A stretch of 51,515 nucleotides of DNA from an uncultured Lachnospiraceae bacterium (GCA_946538525.1 CAMNGU010000006.1:1-51515), one strand, 5' to 3'; shown: positions 26,544 through 35,088, numbered from the stretch's first letter. Notes: generated by a model from the sequence alone, not told the origin. A program made the numbers and translations.

Positions 26544-27391
26544 TTTTCTTCCTCCTCAAGTTTTCTTCCTGTCAGTTCCAAAAATACAGTCTCAAGCGTT
26601 GGTTCTGATGTATGGATTGTCTCCAGCATTCCCTCCGACAGAAGACATTCTATCTCGCTGGCTGCTTCTCTATTATGATCAAGTTCCATATCTTCCCCCG
26701 AAGTTAAATGTATCTTTATCTTCTTCTGATGGTTATATTTTCTACATACCTCCTCAGGATTTCCTTGCTCAACTATGACACCTTCATTTAGAAGTGCTAC
26801 ATTATCACATAGTTTATACGCTTCTTCCATGTTGTGAGTCGTGAGAAATATAGTACAGCCATCTTTCTTTTTCTCAAGAATAAGCTTATGAATCTGTTTC
26901 ATGGTCTGTGGATCAAGACCACTAGTTGGTTCATCCAGGAAAATGAGTTTTGGGGAATGCATAAATACTCTGGCAAGACTAAGTCTGGCTCTCATTCCCT
27001 TTGAAAGCTTTGAAGCTGGTGTCTTTGCATCCCTTTCCAGTCCAACTCTGGTTAAGACTTCATTTATCTTAGAATGATGAATACCATATATATCTGCAAA
27101 AATCTTCAGATTATCAAAACAGGAAAGCCTCTCATACACTCCAAACTGATCCATCATTATGCCAATATTCTTCTTGTCTATTCCTGTCAGTGAAGCAACC
27201 GACTTATTCATAACCGTTACAGTTCCGGAATCGAAGTTCAACTGCCCTGTCAATATCTTAATCAGTGTCGTCTTACCTGCACCTGATGGTCCCAGAAGCC
27301 CGAATATCTCTCCATCCTCTATCTCAAAATCAATTCCTGATAATACCTTCTTACCAGAAAAACTCTTTTGAACATTCATACAATAAATCAT
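26540..27391 (-). CDS. ABC transporter ATP-binding protein
   Basis: A 283-residue ATPase of the export type. Walker A GPSGAGKT is at residues 34-41, the signature LSKGMRARLSLARV at ~130, Walker B with catalytic Glu in LIFLDEPTSGLD, and the switch His in LTTHNMEEA. The C-terminal extension is the usual DrrA/CcmA-like tail. The start at 27391 was chosen because AAAGGAG lies seven bases upstream; the longer frame starts inside that leader. It heads the operon ATPase, permease, LytTR, DUF3021, FliB-like. Confidence 0.92.
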   Translation of the reverse strand: MIYCMNVQKSFSGKKVLSGIDFEIEDGEIFGLLGPSGAGKTTLIKILTGQLNFDSGTVTVMNKSVASLTGIDKKNIGIMMDQFGVYERLSCFDNLKIFADIYGIHHSKINEVLTRVGLERDAKTPASKLSKGMRARLSLARVFMHSPKLIFLDEPTSGLDPQTMKQIHKLILEKKKDGCTIFLTTHNMEEAYKLCDNVALLNEGVIVEQGNPEEVCRKYNHQKKIKIHLTSGEDMELDHNREAASEIECLLSEGMLETIHTSEPTLETVFLELTGRKLEEEEK

Positions 27392-27499
27392 GCCCGATCT
27401 CCTTTCGTATCTTGTAAGCACAAGTTACTAAAAAGACCGGGCATATTCAATAGTTCCATACATATGTTGCCATATTACGAACATAAGATGCCATATATA

Positions 27500-27577
27500 T
27501 TATTTTTCAAAACTAGGCTTCCAGCCTGCAAACATAACCAGCTGTTCATCTGTACGATAATAATATCTTTCATCCAT
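27500..27577 (-). CDS. Possible 25-residue small protein
   Basis: A short frame starting ATGGATGAAAGA, seven bases after the stop of the DUF3006-like gene, encodes a 25-residue peptide ending GWKPSFEK. The ribosome binding site is weak. Position and lack of overlap make it possible, but the evidence is thin. Confidence 0.25.
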   Translation of the reverse strand: MDERYYYRTDEQLVMFAGWKPSFEK

Positions 27578-27583
27578 ATCAAG

Positions 27584-27760
27584 TTACTCAATCACGCTAT
27601 ACTGGAACATCTCATACGCCAGTCTTGTTCCTTCGTCCACCTCAGCTGGAAGTAGCGCTCTGGCAACACATTTCAGTTCCTCAGATGGATCAGCATCATT
27701 TCTAAGATACGCATAGTCTCCAGCTATTTTCTCTACCGTATATTCAATTCGTTCAAACAT
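27584..27760 (-). CDS. Small DUF3006-like protein
   Basis: A 58-residue protein resembling the DUF3006 pattern (YTVEKIAGDYAYLRND, then VARALLPAEVDEGTRLAYE), a small beta-rich family of unknown role. The start at 27760 was chosen for its AAAAAGGAGAT site nine bases upstream; the longer frame has none. Confidence 0.6.
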   Translation of the reverse strand: MFERIEYTVEKIAGDYAYLRNDADPSEELKCVARALLPAEVDEGTRLAYEMFQYSVIE

Positions 27761-27837
27761 ATTGCCTATCTCCTTTTTGTTTACTGGGACAATTCTTATA
27801 TATTCGAATGCTCCATATCTTACGAACACTTTAAGTC

Positions 27838-28248
27838 CTAGATAATTATTCCATCCAAATGATCCACCTCATGCTGCACTATCTGAGCCGGGAAACCACT
27901 GAACTTCTGTACTTTTTCTTTGAAATTGATATCCTGATACTTCACTTCAATATCTTTATACCTGGTAGTCTTTCTGGTTCCATCAAGTGACAGACATCCT
28001 TCTTCAGCTTCAAATGGTCCTGTCTTTTTGATGATAACCGGATTATGCATGACCAAATCCATTATTCCCATAGATACAATGATCGTGCGTTTCTTATATC
28101 CAATCATATTTGCCGCCATGCCCACGCATCCTGCACGGTGGGCTGCAAGTGTATCCTGCAGATCAATAGCCACCAGCTTATCAGCTTCTGTGGATGATTC
28201 TGATTTCTGTCCAAGAAAGAAAATGTCTCTTACAATTGGTTTTACCAT
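27838..28248 (-). CDS. Peptide deformylase-like protein
   Basis: A 136-residue member of the peptide deformylase family, which removes N-terminal formyl groups from new proteins. EGCLS and HEVDH, which bind the metal, are intact. The first motif reads CVGMAANMIG rather than GxGLAAxQ, so the usual Gln is replaced by Met. This variant is widespread in Clostridia as a second, short deformylase. Activity is likely but the changed first motif leaves some doubt. It is followed by the short gene at 27584. Confidence 0.75.
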   Translation of the reverse strand: MVKPIVRDIFFLGQKSESSTEADKLVAIDLQDTLAAHRAGCVGMAANMIGYKKRTIIVSMGIMDLVMHNPVIIKKTGPFEAEEGCLSLDGTRKTTRYKDIEVKYQDINFKEKVQKFSGFPAQIVQHEVDHLDGIII

Positions 28249-28264
28249 AGCTTATCCCTCTTCT

Positions 28265-28606
28265 CTAATCCCACTCTTTCCAGACCTCAGGCTTATAACC
28301 TACAGTTGCCTTTTTTCCATTTCGCACGATTGGCAGAATAAGAATCTGCTGGTTCTCCAATATTTTTTCTTCTTTATCCTCAGCAACAATATGCTTTACA
28401 AGAGCAAGTGTATCCTGATCTTTTGCATTTTCATCTAGCATATTGTCTACGCCGCCAACTGCCTGCTTCACTGAATTGAACTCGCCCTTGCTGAGTCCCT
28501 TTTCTTTCATATCTACGAACTGAAATTTTATTCCACGCTCTTTGAAAAATCTTTCGGCCTTGCGGGTATCAGCGCTTTTCTTAGTTCCAAATATTTGTAT
28601 GTTCAT
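28265..28606 (-). CDS. ArsC/Spx-fold protein lacking the catalytic cysteine
   Basis: A 113-residue thioredoxin-fold protein of the ArsC family (MNIQIFGTKKSADTRKAERF, and ILPIVRNGKKATVGY near the end). The normal redox Cys position reads Lys-Ser-Ala, so classical arsenate reduction is unlikely. It may be a regulatory or degraded member. It lies 16 bases upstream of the deformylase-like gene. Confidence 0.7.
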   Translation of the reverse strand: MNIQIFGTKKSADTRKAERFFKERGIKFQFVDMKEKGLSKGEFNSVKQAVGGVDNMLDENAKDQDTLALVKHIVAEDKEEKILENQQILILPIVRNGKKATVGYKPEVWKEWD

Positions 28607-28674
28607 GTTATGTAAACCTCGTTATGTTATATTATAATTATGCAATCATAATCTCGCCCAAAATCACTTCACCC

Positions 28675-29157
28675 CTACAGATACTCCATAAATATCATGG
28701 GATGAGCCGTGCTAAATGGAGTCGTCTGCATGTACATTCCCAATGTCACATCGTTATCATCAATGCATACCACTGACCTTGGATCAATGTCCGGAAAGAA
28801 CTTCTCCACTATACCCTTCACAATCTCCGGCTTTTCCTCTGCCTCCAGAGTATAGTAACAATGAGACTTAGGTATACCGTAAAGCCTTTCTACCATTTCC
28901 GACTTCCACTCCTCATGACCATGGGGTTCTCTTGAAATGCAGAAAATCCTGTCCATATCATGGCCCTGAATGAAATCATAAAGTGGCTTCAGTCGCCTGC
29001 AATCTGCATAAATATTCACATCTCTAAATTCAGTTGTATAATCCAGCTCATGATGAGCTTGATATTCTCCATAGTTAAAACTCGTTAGCGTTCCATCCAC
29101 ATCAAAGAAGATAACTGTATCTTCTTTGTGCAGAAGCTCCCACATCTTACTTAACAT
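28675..29157 (-). CDS. HAD-superfamily phosphatase-like protein
   Basis: A ~160-residue protein with the HAD nucleophile motif FFDVDGTLTSF near residue 20 and acidic motif VVCIDDNDVTLG near 135. The middle (ISREPHGHEEWKSEMV) replaces the usual motif II, so this is an atypical member. The ATG at 29157 follows GGGAGG; the frame opens four codons earlier inside that site. Substrate unknown. Confidence 0.7.
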   Translation of the reverse strand: MLSKMWELLHKEDTVIFFDVDGTLTSFNYGEYQAHHELDYTTEFRDVNIYADCRRLKPLYDFIQGHDMDRIFCISREPHGHEEWKSEMVERLYGIPKSHCYYTLEAEEKPEIVKGIVEKFFPDIDPRSVVCIDDNDVTLGMYMQTTPFSTAHPMIFMEYL

Positions 29158-29240
29158 CTGTCCTCCCATAAAAAAGGCGTCATATTTCTACTCAGCCTTT
29201 CTTATTAATTTATTCTATAAATTTTCCTATCTTATTAATT

Positions 29241-29422
29241 TTAGTCCTCATCCTTCCAGGACATCTTAATATACTTCCTTATCCAGTCTGGAACATCGTA
29301 ACTACTATACTCTCCCATATGGCATCCATGACAAAGGTCATCTGCCACTTCTAAAATGACATCGTGAAGCTCAAGATTTTCTCTCGTTCTTCTCTTGTTG
29401 TATCTTTTATTATAATACTCAT
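29241..29422 (-). pseudogene. Small gene split by a frameshift
   Basis: A start ATG with a GTGAGGC site opens MSIIIKDTTREEREK and stops early. A second frame, continuing at the same place after a one-base shift, reads LELHDVILEVADDLCHGC and runs to TAA with WIRKYIKMSWKDED. Together they would give a ~60-residue protein. The shift could be a mutation or a sequencing error. It is the only gene-like content in the ~360-base gap 29158-29531. Confidence 0.45.
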
Positions 29423-29531
29423 GCTTGCCTCACTACTTAGAAAATATATGAAAAACTATTCGTCATTGATTCATTTTACTATCAATTTACTATCTATTTT
29501 AAATCTTTATCTTCATAAATGGTAACACGCC

Positions 29532-30431
29532 TTAATTTCGTTCCCGTTCTCGCATGTAAAAATCAAAGGTCTGCTGGTTGAGAGGGATACTTCTTTCTTG
29601 CAATGCATTTCTTGCCTCATTGATATACTCTGATTCCTTATCCATGTCGCCTGTAAGTCTATAGATTCGTGCCATTTCCAGATATCCATCCACGAATTTT
29701 TCTCTGACAGAGATTGGATTTTTGAGTATAGCTTCAGCATACTTTTTCGCAGTATCATAGTCCTGATTTATCAGATAATAAAAGTAGTAAGACTCATCAA
29801 TACCCATATTGATCAACTCATTTTTCCCTCGAAACTTTTCAAGATAAGGCCGCGCATCTTCCATAACCCGTTCTGCTCTTCCTTTATCCTGCAGTCTGTA
29901 ACAAACATTTAGCTGAGAGTCAAAGTATAAAATGAGACTATATCCGCCATCGAGAAATGAAATGTCCCGGCTCTTCAGGGCCTTATTGTCCACCATATTG
30001 ATGAGCTGCAGCGCCTTCTGATAATCCTCTTTATAGATGTAGCCTAGGGAACCGCACACCACCATCTCTAGAAAATAGCCTATGGAGCCATTAGTGTATT
30101 CCTGGCGAAAAAGTTCAATCCCCTGAGAATTGATTTCAAAAAATTCATCAGTGAATCCATTTTCCCTCATCTCCCGCTTCATTGCAGAGTGAAGTTGATC
30201 CAGCGGATCATTCTTCTGGCGTTTCATCATAACACTAAATGTAATGATAGCCGCTATGATTGAAATCGGTAGCGCAATCAGGCTGATAAATCCGATATTC
30301 TTAAGTATTGGGCACAAGAAGCCGATGATTCTGCCTAGGACAGACAGAATCAACCATATCAATATATAATATAATATAAATATCAGCCCTATGGTTTTAG
30401 CAAATGCTAAACTTGTTTCTTTCTTACCCAC
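29532..30431 (-). CDS. Membrane-anchored protein with a TPR-like helical domain
   Basis: A 299-residue protein with two membrane segments in the first ~75 residues, then helical hairpins with TPR-like spacing (YQKALQLINMV, YDTAKKYAEAILKNP, YLEMARIYRLTGDMDKE). The start is GTG, two bases after the stop of the upstream gene, with GAGGAAT overlapping that stop, so translation is coupled. Family not recognised. Confidence 0.7.
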   Translation of the reverse strand: MGKKETSLAFAKTIGLIFILYYILIWLILSVLGRIIGFLCPILKNIGFISLIALPISIIAAIITFSVMMKRQKNDPLDQLHSAMKREMRENGFTDEFFEINSQGIELFRQEYTNGSIGYFLEMVVCGSLGYIYKEDYQKALQLINMVDNKALKSRDISFLDGGYSLILYFDSQLNVCYRLQDKGRAERVMEDARPYLEKFRGKNELINMGIDESYYFYYLINQDYDTAKKYAEAILKNPISVREKFVDGYLEMARIYRLTGDMDKESEYINEARNALQERSIPLNQQTFDFYMRERERN

Positions 30432-30433
30432 TT

Positions 30434-30730
30434 TTATTCCTCAACTTGTTCAAATAGATAAGGTTTCCTCTTGTTGTAGCGAATTCTCATGGTGGTTCCC
30501 TGAAGCGCACTAACATCAGGTTCAGGAGCCGGGTAAAATGAGTACCATGAGCGGCACTCCTTATCTCCAGCCTGGTAAACGATCTCGTACTGGTTGTAGC
30601 TCTGCTTCTTCGTTCCATACTGAGTAAATGTTACCGCCTGCTCAACATTTCCAGTAAATGTTGCCGTTGTCTCCACCCAGTTTTCGTCACCATGATCAGT
30701 TAAATTATTAAATAAATCCTTCAGGCCCAT
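30434..30730 (-). CDS. Small protein, DUF3592-like
   Basis: A 98-residue beta-rich protein (VETTATFTGNVEQAV, then YEIVYQAGDKECRSW, and MRIRYNKRKPYLFE). The YEIVY..G and RIRYNKRKP features recall DUF3592-type domains. It begins one base after the flavin reductase-like stop and couples to the TPR-like protein. Confidence 0.55.
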   Translation of the reverse strand: MGLKDLFNNLTDHGDENWVETTATFTGNVEQAVTFTQYGTKKQSYNQYEIVYQAGDKECRSWYSFYPAPEPDVSALQGTTMRIRYNKRKPYLFEQVEE

Positions 30731-30731
30731 T

Positions 30732-31208
30732 TTACTTCTCGATAATCTTCACAACCTCACCGATATACATGTCGTGAGGTGCGTCATTCTTGTAAAATGC
30801 ATCAACTATGTCACTGCTCATATTCTCCTCAGCAAGTGGCTGCATGAAAAGCTTCTTGCAGACAAGAGTAACTTCAGCTTCCGCAAATGTAACTGTTCCA
30901 TCAACTTCCTGAGCTGTCAGTCCCTCGTAATGCATCTTGTCGATATCGCGACCAGACTTGGAGCCGTAAACTCCGAGGATTTGTTTCATTTCCTCACCGT
31001 AAAAGCTGACAGTAAAGTAGTCGTTACTATCCAAAAACTCATGAGTATATCTGGATGTTCTCACATAGGAAGTGACCACCGGCTTTCCCCAGAGGGTTCC
31101 CAAGCCACCCCAGCTGATGGTCATGGAGTTGAAATTATCCTTAGTTCCTGCTGTGAGCAGCGCCCACTTCTTGTCAAACTGACTGAAAATATCTGTATTG
31201 AATGTCAT
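30732..31208 (-). CDS. Flavin reductase-like (FMN-binding) protein
   Basis: A 158-residue protein of the flavin reductase-like split-barrel family, which binds FMN. GTKDNFNSMTISWGGLG with WGKPVVTSYVRTSRYTHEF is the family signature. The start at 31208 follows AAGGAGG; an upstream frame of 19 extra codons only translates the REP-like motif (reading VPDPIT) and is not real. It is the first of a three-gene coupled run. Confidence 0.85.
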   Translation of the reverse strand: MTFNTDIFSQFDKKWALLTAGTKDNFNSMTISWGGLGTLWGKPVVTSYVRTSRYTHEFLDSNDYFTVSFYGEEMKQILGVYGSKSGRDIDKMHYEGLTAQEVDGTVTFAEAEVTLVCKKLFMQPLAEENMSSDIVDAFYKNDAPHDMYIGEVVKIIEK

Positions 31209-31223
31209 GTGTTGTTCCTCCTT

Positions 31224-31263
31224 GTAACACTTTTGTAATGGGGTCGTAATGGGGTCAGGCACC
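31224..31263 (-). repeat. REP-like motif with internal partial duplication
   Basis: GTAACACTTTTGTAATGGGGTC followed directly by a repeated GTAATGGGGTCAGGCACC, in the common orientation. It lies 15 bases upstream of the flavin reductase-like start. Confidence 0.9.
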
Positions 31264-31284
31264 ATTACGGAATTGTTTCTTCAT

Positions 31285-31313
31285 GTAACATATTTGTAAT
31301 GGGGTCAGGCACC
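31285..31313 (-). repeat. REP-like motif supplying a stop codon
   Basis: Core GTAATGGGGTCAGGCACC, with the usual CGTAACACTTT end changed to TGTAACATATTT. The TGA inside GGTGCCTGACCCC is the stop codon of the cell-wall-binding gene at 31305. Confidence 0.95.
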
Positions 31314-33293
31314 AGTACCTGTCCAGTAGCCATCGGCGTCGAAGTAGTAGTTTACTCCGTCTATCCATACCCACTGTGACTGTGGATACCAGCCAGAGAT
31401 ATCTTCGAACCACCAGCCTTTGGAATCGCTCTTCCACTCACCGTAGTAACCGTCCACCATGGCTCCGTCTGAGCCCAGCCAGTAGCCATCGCGGTATTCT
31501 GAGTAGTCCATGTAGCCAGTGTCTGTGAAGTAGTACCATTTTCCATCTATCTTCTGCCACTGGGATACTGGGTACCAACCGCTGCTATCTTCAACCCACC
31601 AACCGGTAGAGTTGCATTTCCACTCCAGAATACCCTGATAGGTCTGTGTGCCGTCTGCATTATACCATTTGCCATTTACCCACTCATTAGAATACTTTGG
31701 AGCAGTTGTGCCGGTTGAGCCGCCATTTGACTGGCCGGCAGCTGCATTTATCTTAAATGTCTTCGTTACCGAACCCTTGTATGAACCTGTTCCTGTGATT
31801 GTCACATTTGCAGTTCCTACATTTACATTGTTGCTGTATGTAACAGTGTAGTCAGTGCCTTCGGTAAGGGGGGTGCCGTCATATGTAACGGTCATCGCCT
31901 GAGTTATGGCACTGCCAGTGTAGGTCTTGTCCGTGATACCAGAAACGCTGAGTTTGGCAGCATTTTTCTGAATATCCATCTTCCAAATATCAATCGGAAC
32001 ATAGATAACAATATACTCATGTCCCGGATTACAGCTTACATACACATTTGTATTTAAAGTTCCATTTGTATAAACCGTTAATTCAGAATAATTCTTGATA
32101 GGATGCACTTCAAAGCCTTTATTTATAATGCTTTTTGGCCACTGGTAACCTTTTGTATGATAGAGCTGATATGCGATATAATAATCCTTGCCAGCATCGA
32201 CAGAACCAGTTCCATCATAAATACCATACATTTGACCATTCAGCACGCCCTTCGGAGCGCCTGCATCATCATATAGAAGTGTGATATTTCCCTGCGTACC
32301 TAAATGGTAATTGGTTCCTGATATAGAGCTAGCTCCATAAATTCTTGTATTTACTTCGCCTTCAGTGCAACCAGGAGCCAGATAGATCATATCCTCGTCA
32401 TAATTTATATCAACTCTGGAAATTTCTGTAGATGTACCTATACGAATTTGGATTGTTTTATATATGGTGCTTTCCTTCGTATATGCCCTCAAAGTAATGT
32501 CGGAAGCCGTTTCATTTGCATCAACGCTCACAACAGCAGTGGTAGAATCTTTTTTCACAACCTTAGTTTTAGAGCTATTATTTCCCGAAATGGACCAATA
32601 AGCCTCCTGTACATCGGAATTTGCTCTAACATTTGCATGAAATGTTTTCTCCTCGCCCTTTTCGATACTCACATCTGAACCAGGGTAAAATGAGATACCA
32701 GCAATTCTTCCTTTCGTTGCTGGTTCCCCCGCTGGAAGAAAGAAAGTTGCCATTGAATAGTCATCAGCAAGCAATAAATATCCTGTTTCAGATATATTAG
32801 CAAAACTGCTATCACCTTCAGCATCAACCAAAATGTTAAATGGATAATCTTTAAGAGCCTTCGGTTTTCCCTTATAGTCTTCTACCTTTCTGCCTTTCAG
32901 TGTATATCCATCAAGTACCACAGTCAGTGCATAGTAGTAAGATTTTGATGCGGACACATTTTCATAAGAACTGGATAGATTTTTAAATGTTCCATCAGCC
33001 TCTTTGCTAGCCAGATAAGAACATTCATGCGATATTGGATACTTATTCGAACTTGAAGCAACACTATTTCTAAATCTATTTGAAACTTCGGATTCCATCC
33101 AAACAATATTTAGATCAGCATTAGTCTTATCAAAAGATAAATACATTTCTGTTATTTCTGTAGATTTAGCATCAACCTTCTTCGCAGGAATCATCACGAG
33201 CGTCAGAACAAGCCCGAAACTCAGGACAAGCGCAATCAAACTCTTTAATTCCCTGTAGTTACACCTTAAATTCTTTTTACTCTTAACCTCCAT
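31305..33293 (-). CDS. Secreted Ig-like protein with cell-wall-binding repeats
   Basis: A ~662-residue exported protein. A signal peptide covers about residues 1-38 (basic start, hydrophobic LIALVLSFGLVLTLV, cleavage near KKVDAKS). The middle includes beta-rich domains and a TYTGSAITQAMTVTYDG module with DYTVTYSNNVNVGTANVTI, as in the gene at 19003. The last ~130 residues are wall-binding repeats (GWWVEDSSGWYPVSQWQ, WYYFTDTGYMDYSEY, GYWLGSDGAM). The start at 33293 follows AAAGGGGAGCG; 78 upstream codons are repeat read-through. The stop lies inside a REP-like motif, so the last residues (GTGA) derive partly from the repeat. Confidence 0.88.
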   Translation of the reverse strand: MEVKSKKNLRCNYRELKSLIALVLSFGLVLTLVMIPAKKVDAKSTEITEMYLSFDKTNADLNIVWMESEVSNRFRNSVASSSNKYPISHECSYLASKEADGTFKNLSSSYENVSASKSYYYALTVVLDGYTLKGRKVEDYKGKPKALKDYPFNILVDAEGDSSFANISETGYLLLADDYSMATFFLPAGEPATKGRIAGISFYPGSDVSIEKGEEKTFHANVRANSDVQEAYWSISGNNSSKTKVVKKDSTTAVVSVDANETASDITLRAYTKESTIYKTIQIRIGTSTEISRVDINYDEDMIYLAPGCTEGEVNTRIYGASSISGTNYHLGTQGNITLLYDDAGAPKGVLNGQMYGIYDGTGSVDAGKDYYIAYQLYHTKGYQWPKSIINKGFEVHPIKNYSELTVYTNGTLNTNVYVSCNPGHEYIVIYVPIDIWKMDIQKNAAKLSVSGITDKTYTGSAITQAMTVTYDGTPLTEGTDYTVTYSNNVNVGTANVTITGTGSYKGSVTKTFKINAAAGQSNGGSTGTTAPKYSNEWVNGKWYNADGTQTYQGILEWKCNSTGWWVEDSSGWYPVSQWQKIDGKWYYFTDTGYMDYSEYRDGYWLGSDGAMVDGYYGEWKSDSKGWWFEDISGWYPQSQWVWIDGVNYYFDADGYWTGTGA

Positions 33294-33324
33294 ACGCTCC
33301 CCTTTCGCACATATAGATTTTTGT

Positions 33325-33353
33325 AACACTTTTGTAATGGGGTCAGGCACCAT
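33325..33353 (-). repeat. REP-like motif upstream of the cell-wall-binding gene
   Basis: Perfect core GTAATGGGGTCAGGCACC, in the 5' leader between the promoter and the ribosome binding site. Confidence 0.95.
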
Positions 33354-33366
33354 TACCTCGCCTTCT

Positions 33367-33395
33367 ATTATACTAGAAATTGTGAAAGTGAACCA
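33367..33395 (-). promoter_or_regulatory. Candidate promoter with perfect TATAAT
   Basis: On the minus strand TATAAT (33367-33372) lies downstream of a weak -35 region (GGTTCA or TTCACT, spacing 14-16). It falls between the terminator at 33414 and the REP-like motif in the leader of the cell-wall-binding gene. Confidence 0.5.
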
Positions 33396-33413
33396 TAGAA
33401 GATTTTTATAGGC

Positions 33414-33446
33414 ATAAAAAAGAGGACGGCTTTTCACCGTCCTCTT
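33414..33446 (-). terminator. Terminator AGAGGACGG / CCGTCCTCT with T-run
   Basis: Perfect arms with a 7-base loop, followed on the minus strand by CTTTTTTAT. It closes the transposase transcript. Confidence 0.85.
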
Positions 33447-33462
33447 AATAGGGTCAGGCACC
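33447..33462 (-). repeat. Partial REP-like motif
   Basis: AATAGGGTCAGGCACC keeps only the GGGTCAGGCACC end. It lies between the terminator and a full copy. Confidence 0.75.
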
Positions 33463-33472
33463 TTTACATTTT

Positions 33473-33501
33473 GTAACACTTTTGTAATGGGGTCAGGCAC
33501 C
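33473..33501 (-). repeat. REP-like motif supplying the transposase stop codon
   Basis: Full copy in the common orientation. The TGA in GGTGCCTGACCCC ends the transposase frame, so the last codons (Gly-Ala) are repeat sequence. Confidence 0.95.
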
Positions 33502-34056
33502 TTCGACAAACTTGCGGTATTGATCAAGATTGAGGTTGAACATCTTCAAAGCTTTTTCTATATCTATCATGCTTCTAAGAAGGTCAAGAAATACGTCCGG
33601 TTCTGTATCATATTCGTCAGGTGCGAATAAGCGATAGCTGCTGTAGTCATAGGCCTGAGGCTCATTTACCATGTTCGCCCGTATAGGATTAAGATGAATG
33701 TAGCGACTAACCTCCAAAAAGTAACTTTCGTCTTCGATGATACTGGCGGTGTAGCGGCTCTCAAACAGATGGCCGGTATAGTTATACTTGAAGTTGTACG
33801 CCTGAGCATACAGAGACAAAAACCTCTGCATTATCAGCGACAGGTCTATGTCCTGAGTCTCAATAAGCATATGAAAATGATTCGTCATGAGACATATTGA
33901 GTGGATGTTGAATGAGTACATCTCGCGAACCTTTTCCAAGAATTCAAGGAACTGAATAAAATCATTTCGTTCTCTAAATATCTCTCCTTTTCTATTTCCG
34001 CGGCTGATTACATGATAGATCGCACCCGGATACCAAATTCTCTTTTTTCTAGCCAT
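33493..34056 (-). CDS. REP-associated tyrosine transposase (RAYT, Y1 family)
   Basis: A 187-residue single-strand DNA transposase of the Y1/IS200-like superfamily, RAYT branch. The HUH metal motif is in LMTNHFHMLIE (His60, His62). GHLFESRYTASIIEDE and YIHLNPIRANMV are typical RAYT segments, the latter with the likely catalytic Tyr119. RAYTs are domesticated transposases linked to short repetitive extragenic sequences. Here more than a dozen copies of one ~30-bp motif surround it and one forms its stop codon. It starts after AAAGGAGAG. No terminal hairpins of a typical IS200 element bracket the gene. Confidence 0.9.
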   Translation of the reverse strand: MARKKRIWYPGAIYHVISRGNRKGEIFRERNDFIQFLEFLEKVREMYSFNIHSICLMTNHFHMLIETQDIDLSLIMQRFLSLYAQAYNFKYNYTGHLFESRYTASIIEDESYFLEVSRYIHLNPIRANMVNEPQAYDYSSYRLFAPDEYDTEPDVFLDLLRSMIDIEKALKMFNLNLDQYRKFVEGA

Positions 34057-34407
34057 GTTCTCTCCTTTATTAGCTTAAAAACTTTATATGTAAATGTGAT
34101 GCTAACAAGTTCGAGAACTAATAAAAAGTCAAAAATAGCTCAGTTATGTTGCGCAACAAATGTAAGCTTTTTTTGCTTTATTAACCAGCCAGGTAGCCAA
34201 TTCACTAGCGTTTCATGATGTTTACACACTCATTTTCAGTGCTCAAAAATGAAGATTATTAAACACTTCTGCACATTTCACCCCATTATAAATGAACACA
34301 ACAGAATTCTTTGTACAGTTTGACTGTAATATTTGTTAAAAAAGCTGGAAACAAATCCGAGCATTTTCAAAGTGTAAACTAAAAAGCGAAAACCAAATTG
34401 AAGATTT
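34057..34407. other. Gene-free stretch upstream of the transposase
   Basis: About 350 AT-rich bases with no convincing ORF. A perfect 12-base palindrome TGTTGCGCAACA lies at 34147-34158, a possible operator for the transposase gene, and is followed by GTAAGCTTTTTTTGCTTT. The promoter of the transposase should be in this region, but no clear -35/-10 pair stands out. Confidence 0.4.
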
Positions 34408-34437
34408 CGTAACAATTTTGTAATGGGGTCAGGCACC
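34408..34437 (-). repeat. REP-like motif 3 bases after the HAD phosphatase stop
   Basis: CGTAACAATTTTGTAATGGG followed by GTCAGGCACC; one change from the consensus. Confidence 0.95.
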
Positions 34438-34440
34438 ATA

Positions 34441-35088
34441 TCACAGGCACCCTAATACATTGGCGGGAGTCTCTGCAAATGTGGTCGCTCCTTGTTCAAT
34501 CAAAAAATCTTTATCTCTAAAGCCCCACAGGACTGAAATACATGGAAGTCCTGAATTCTGGGCCGTTTGGAAATCAACTTCGGAATCGCCAACATATACC
34601 GCTTCTTCTTTCGATGAATTTAGTTCTGCTAATGCTGCAAGAACTGTATCGGGAGCAGGCTTTCTCTTAATTCCATCCTTCTCACCTATAGCCACGGATA
34701 CATAGTCAGAGAAGACCCTCTCATTCAGCTCCTTTACCGCTGAATCGATTTTATTTGAAACGATGGCCAACTTATATCCACGACCTTTTAGTTCCTTCAT
34801 AAGTTCAAGAATCCCATCATAAGGTTTGGTCTTATCAAGGCAATGCGCATTATAATGCTCCTTAAATATCGGGAGCATTTCTTCGATAACATCATTAGGA
34901 GTATCATCAGGAACTGCACACCTTAATGCAAATTCGATACCATTTCCAAAGAACCTACGATATTCATCCTTCGTTCTTCTCGGCATTCCATACTTATCAA
35001 GGACATAATTCACCGAATCTGTCAGATCATCAAGTGTATCAAGCACCGTACCATCCATGTCAAAAATCACTGTATTTATCTTACTCAT
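34441..35088 (-). CDS. HAD phosphatase, phosphoglycolate phosphatase-like
   Basis: A 215-residue HAD subfamily IA phosphatase. Motif I is FDMDGTVLDT (Asp9, Asp11), motif II IVSNK, motif III KRKPAPDTV and motif IV YVGDSEVDFQTA. The overall pattern matches Gph/PgpX-type enzymes that act on phosphoglycolate or similar small phosphates. Start after an AGGAGATGAGA site, 19 bases downstream of a REP-like motif. A REP-like motif also follows its stop. Confidence 0.85.
   Translation of the reverse strand: MSKINTVIFDMDGTVLDTLDDLTDSVNYVLDKYGMPRRTKDEYRRFFGNGIEFALRCAVPDDTPNDVIEEMLPIFKEHYNAHCLDKTKPYDGILELMKELKGRGYKLAIVSNKIDSAVKELNERVFSDYVSVAIGEKDGIKRKPAPDTVLAALAELNSSKEEAVYVGDSEVDFQTAQNSGLPCISVLWGFRDKDFLIEQGATTFAETPANVLGCL

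Noticed and set aside
33294-33527. N-terminal extension of the cell-wall-binding protein
   Set aside because: It translates REP-like motifs and a terminator and would bury the signal peptide; the ATG at 33293 has a proper ribosome binding site.
33493-34056. Ordinary IS200/IS605 insertion element
   Set aside because: The protein has RAYT features and no bracketing terminal hairpins or TnpB partner were seen.
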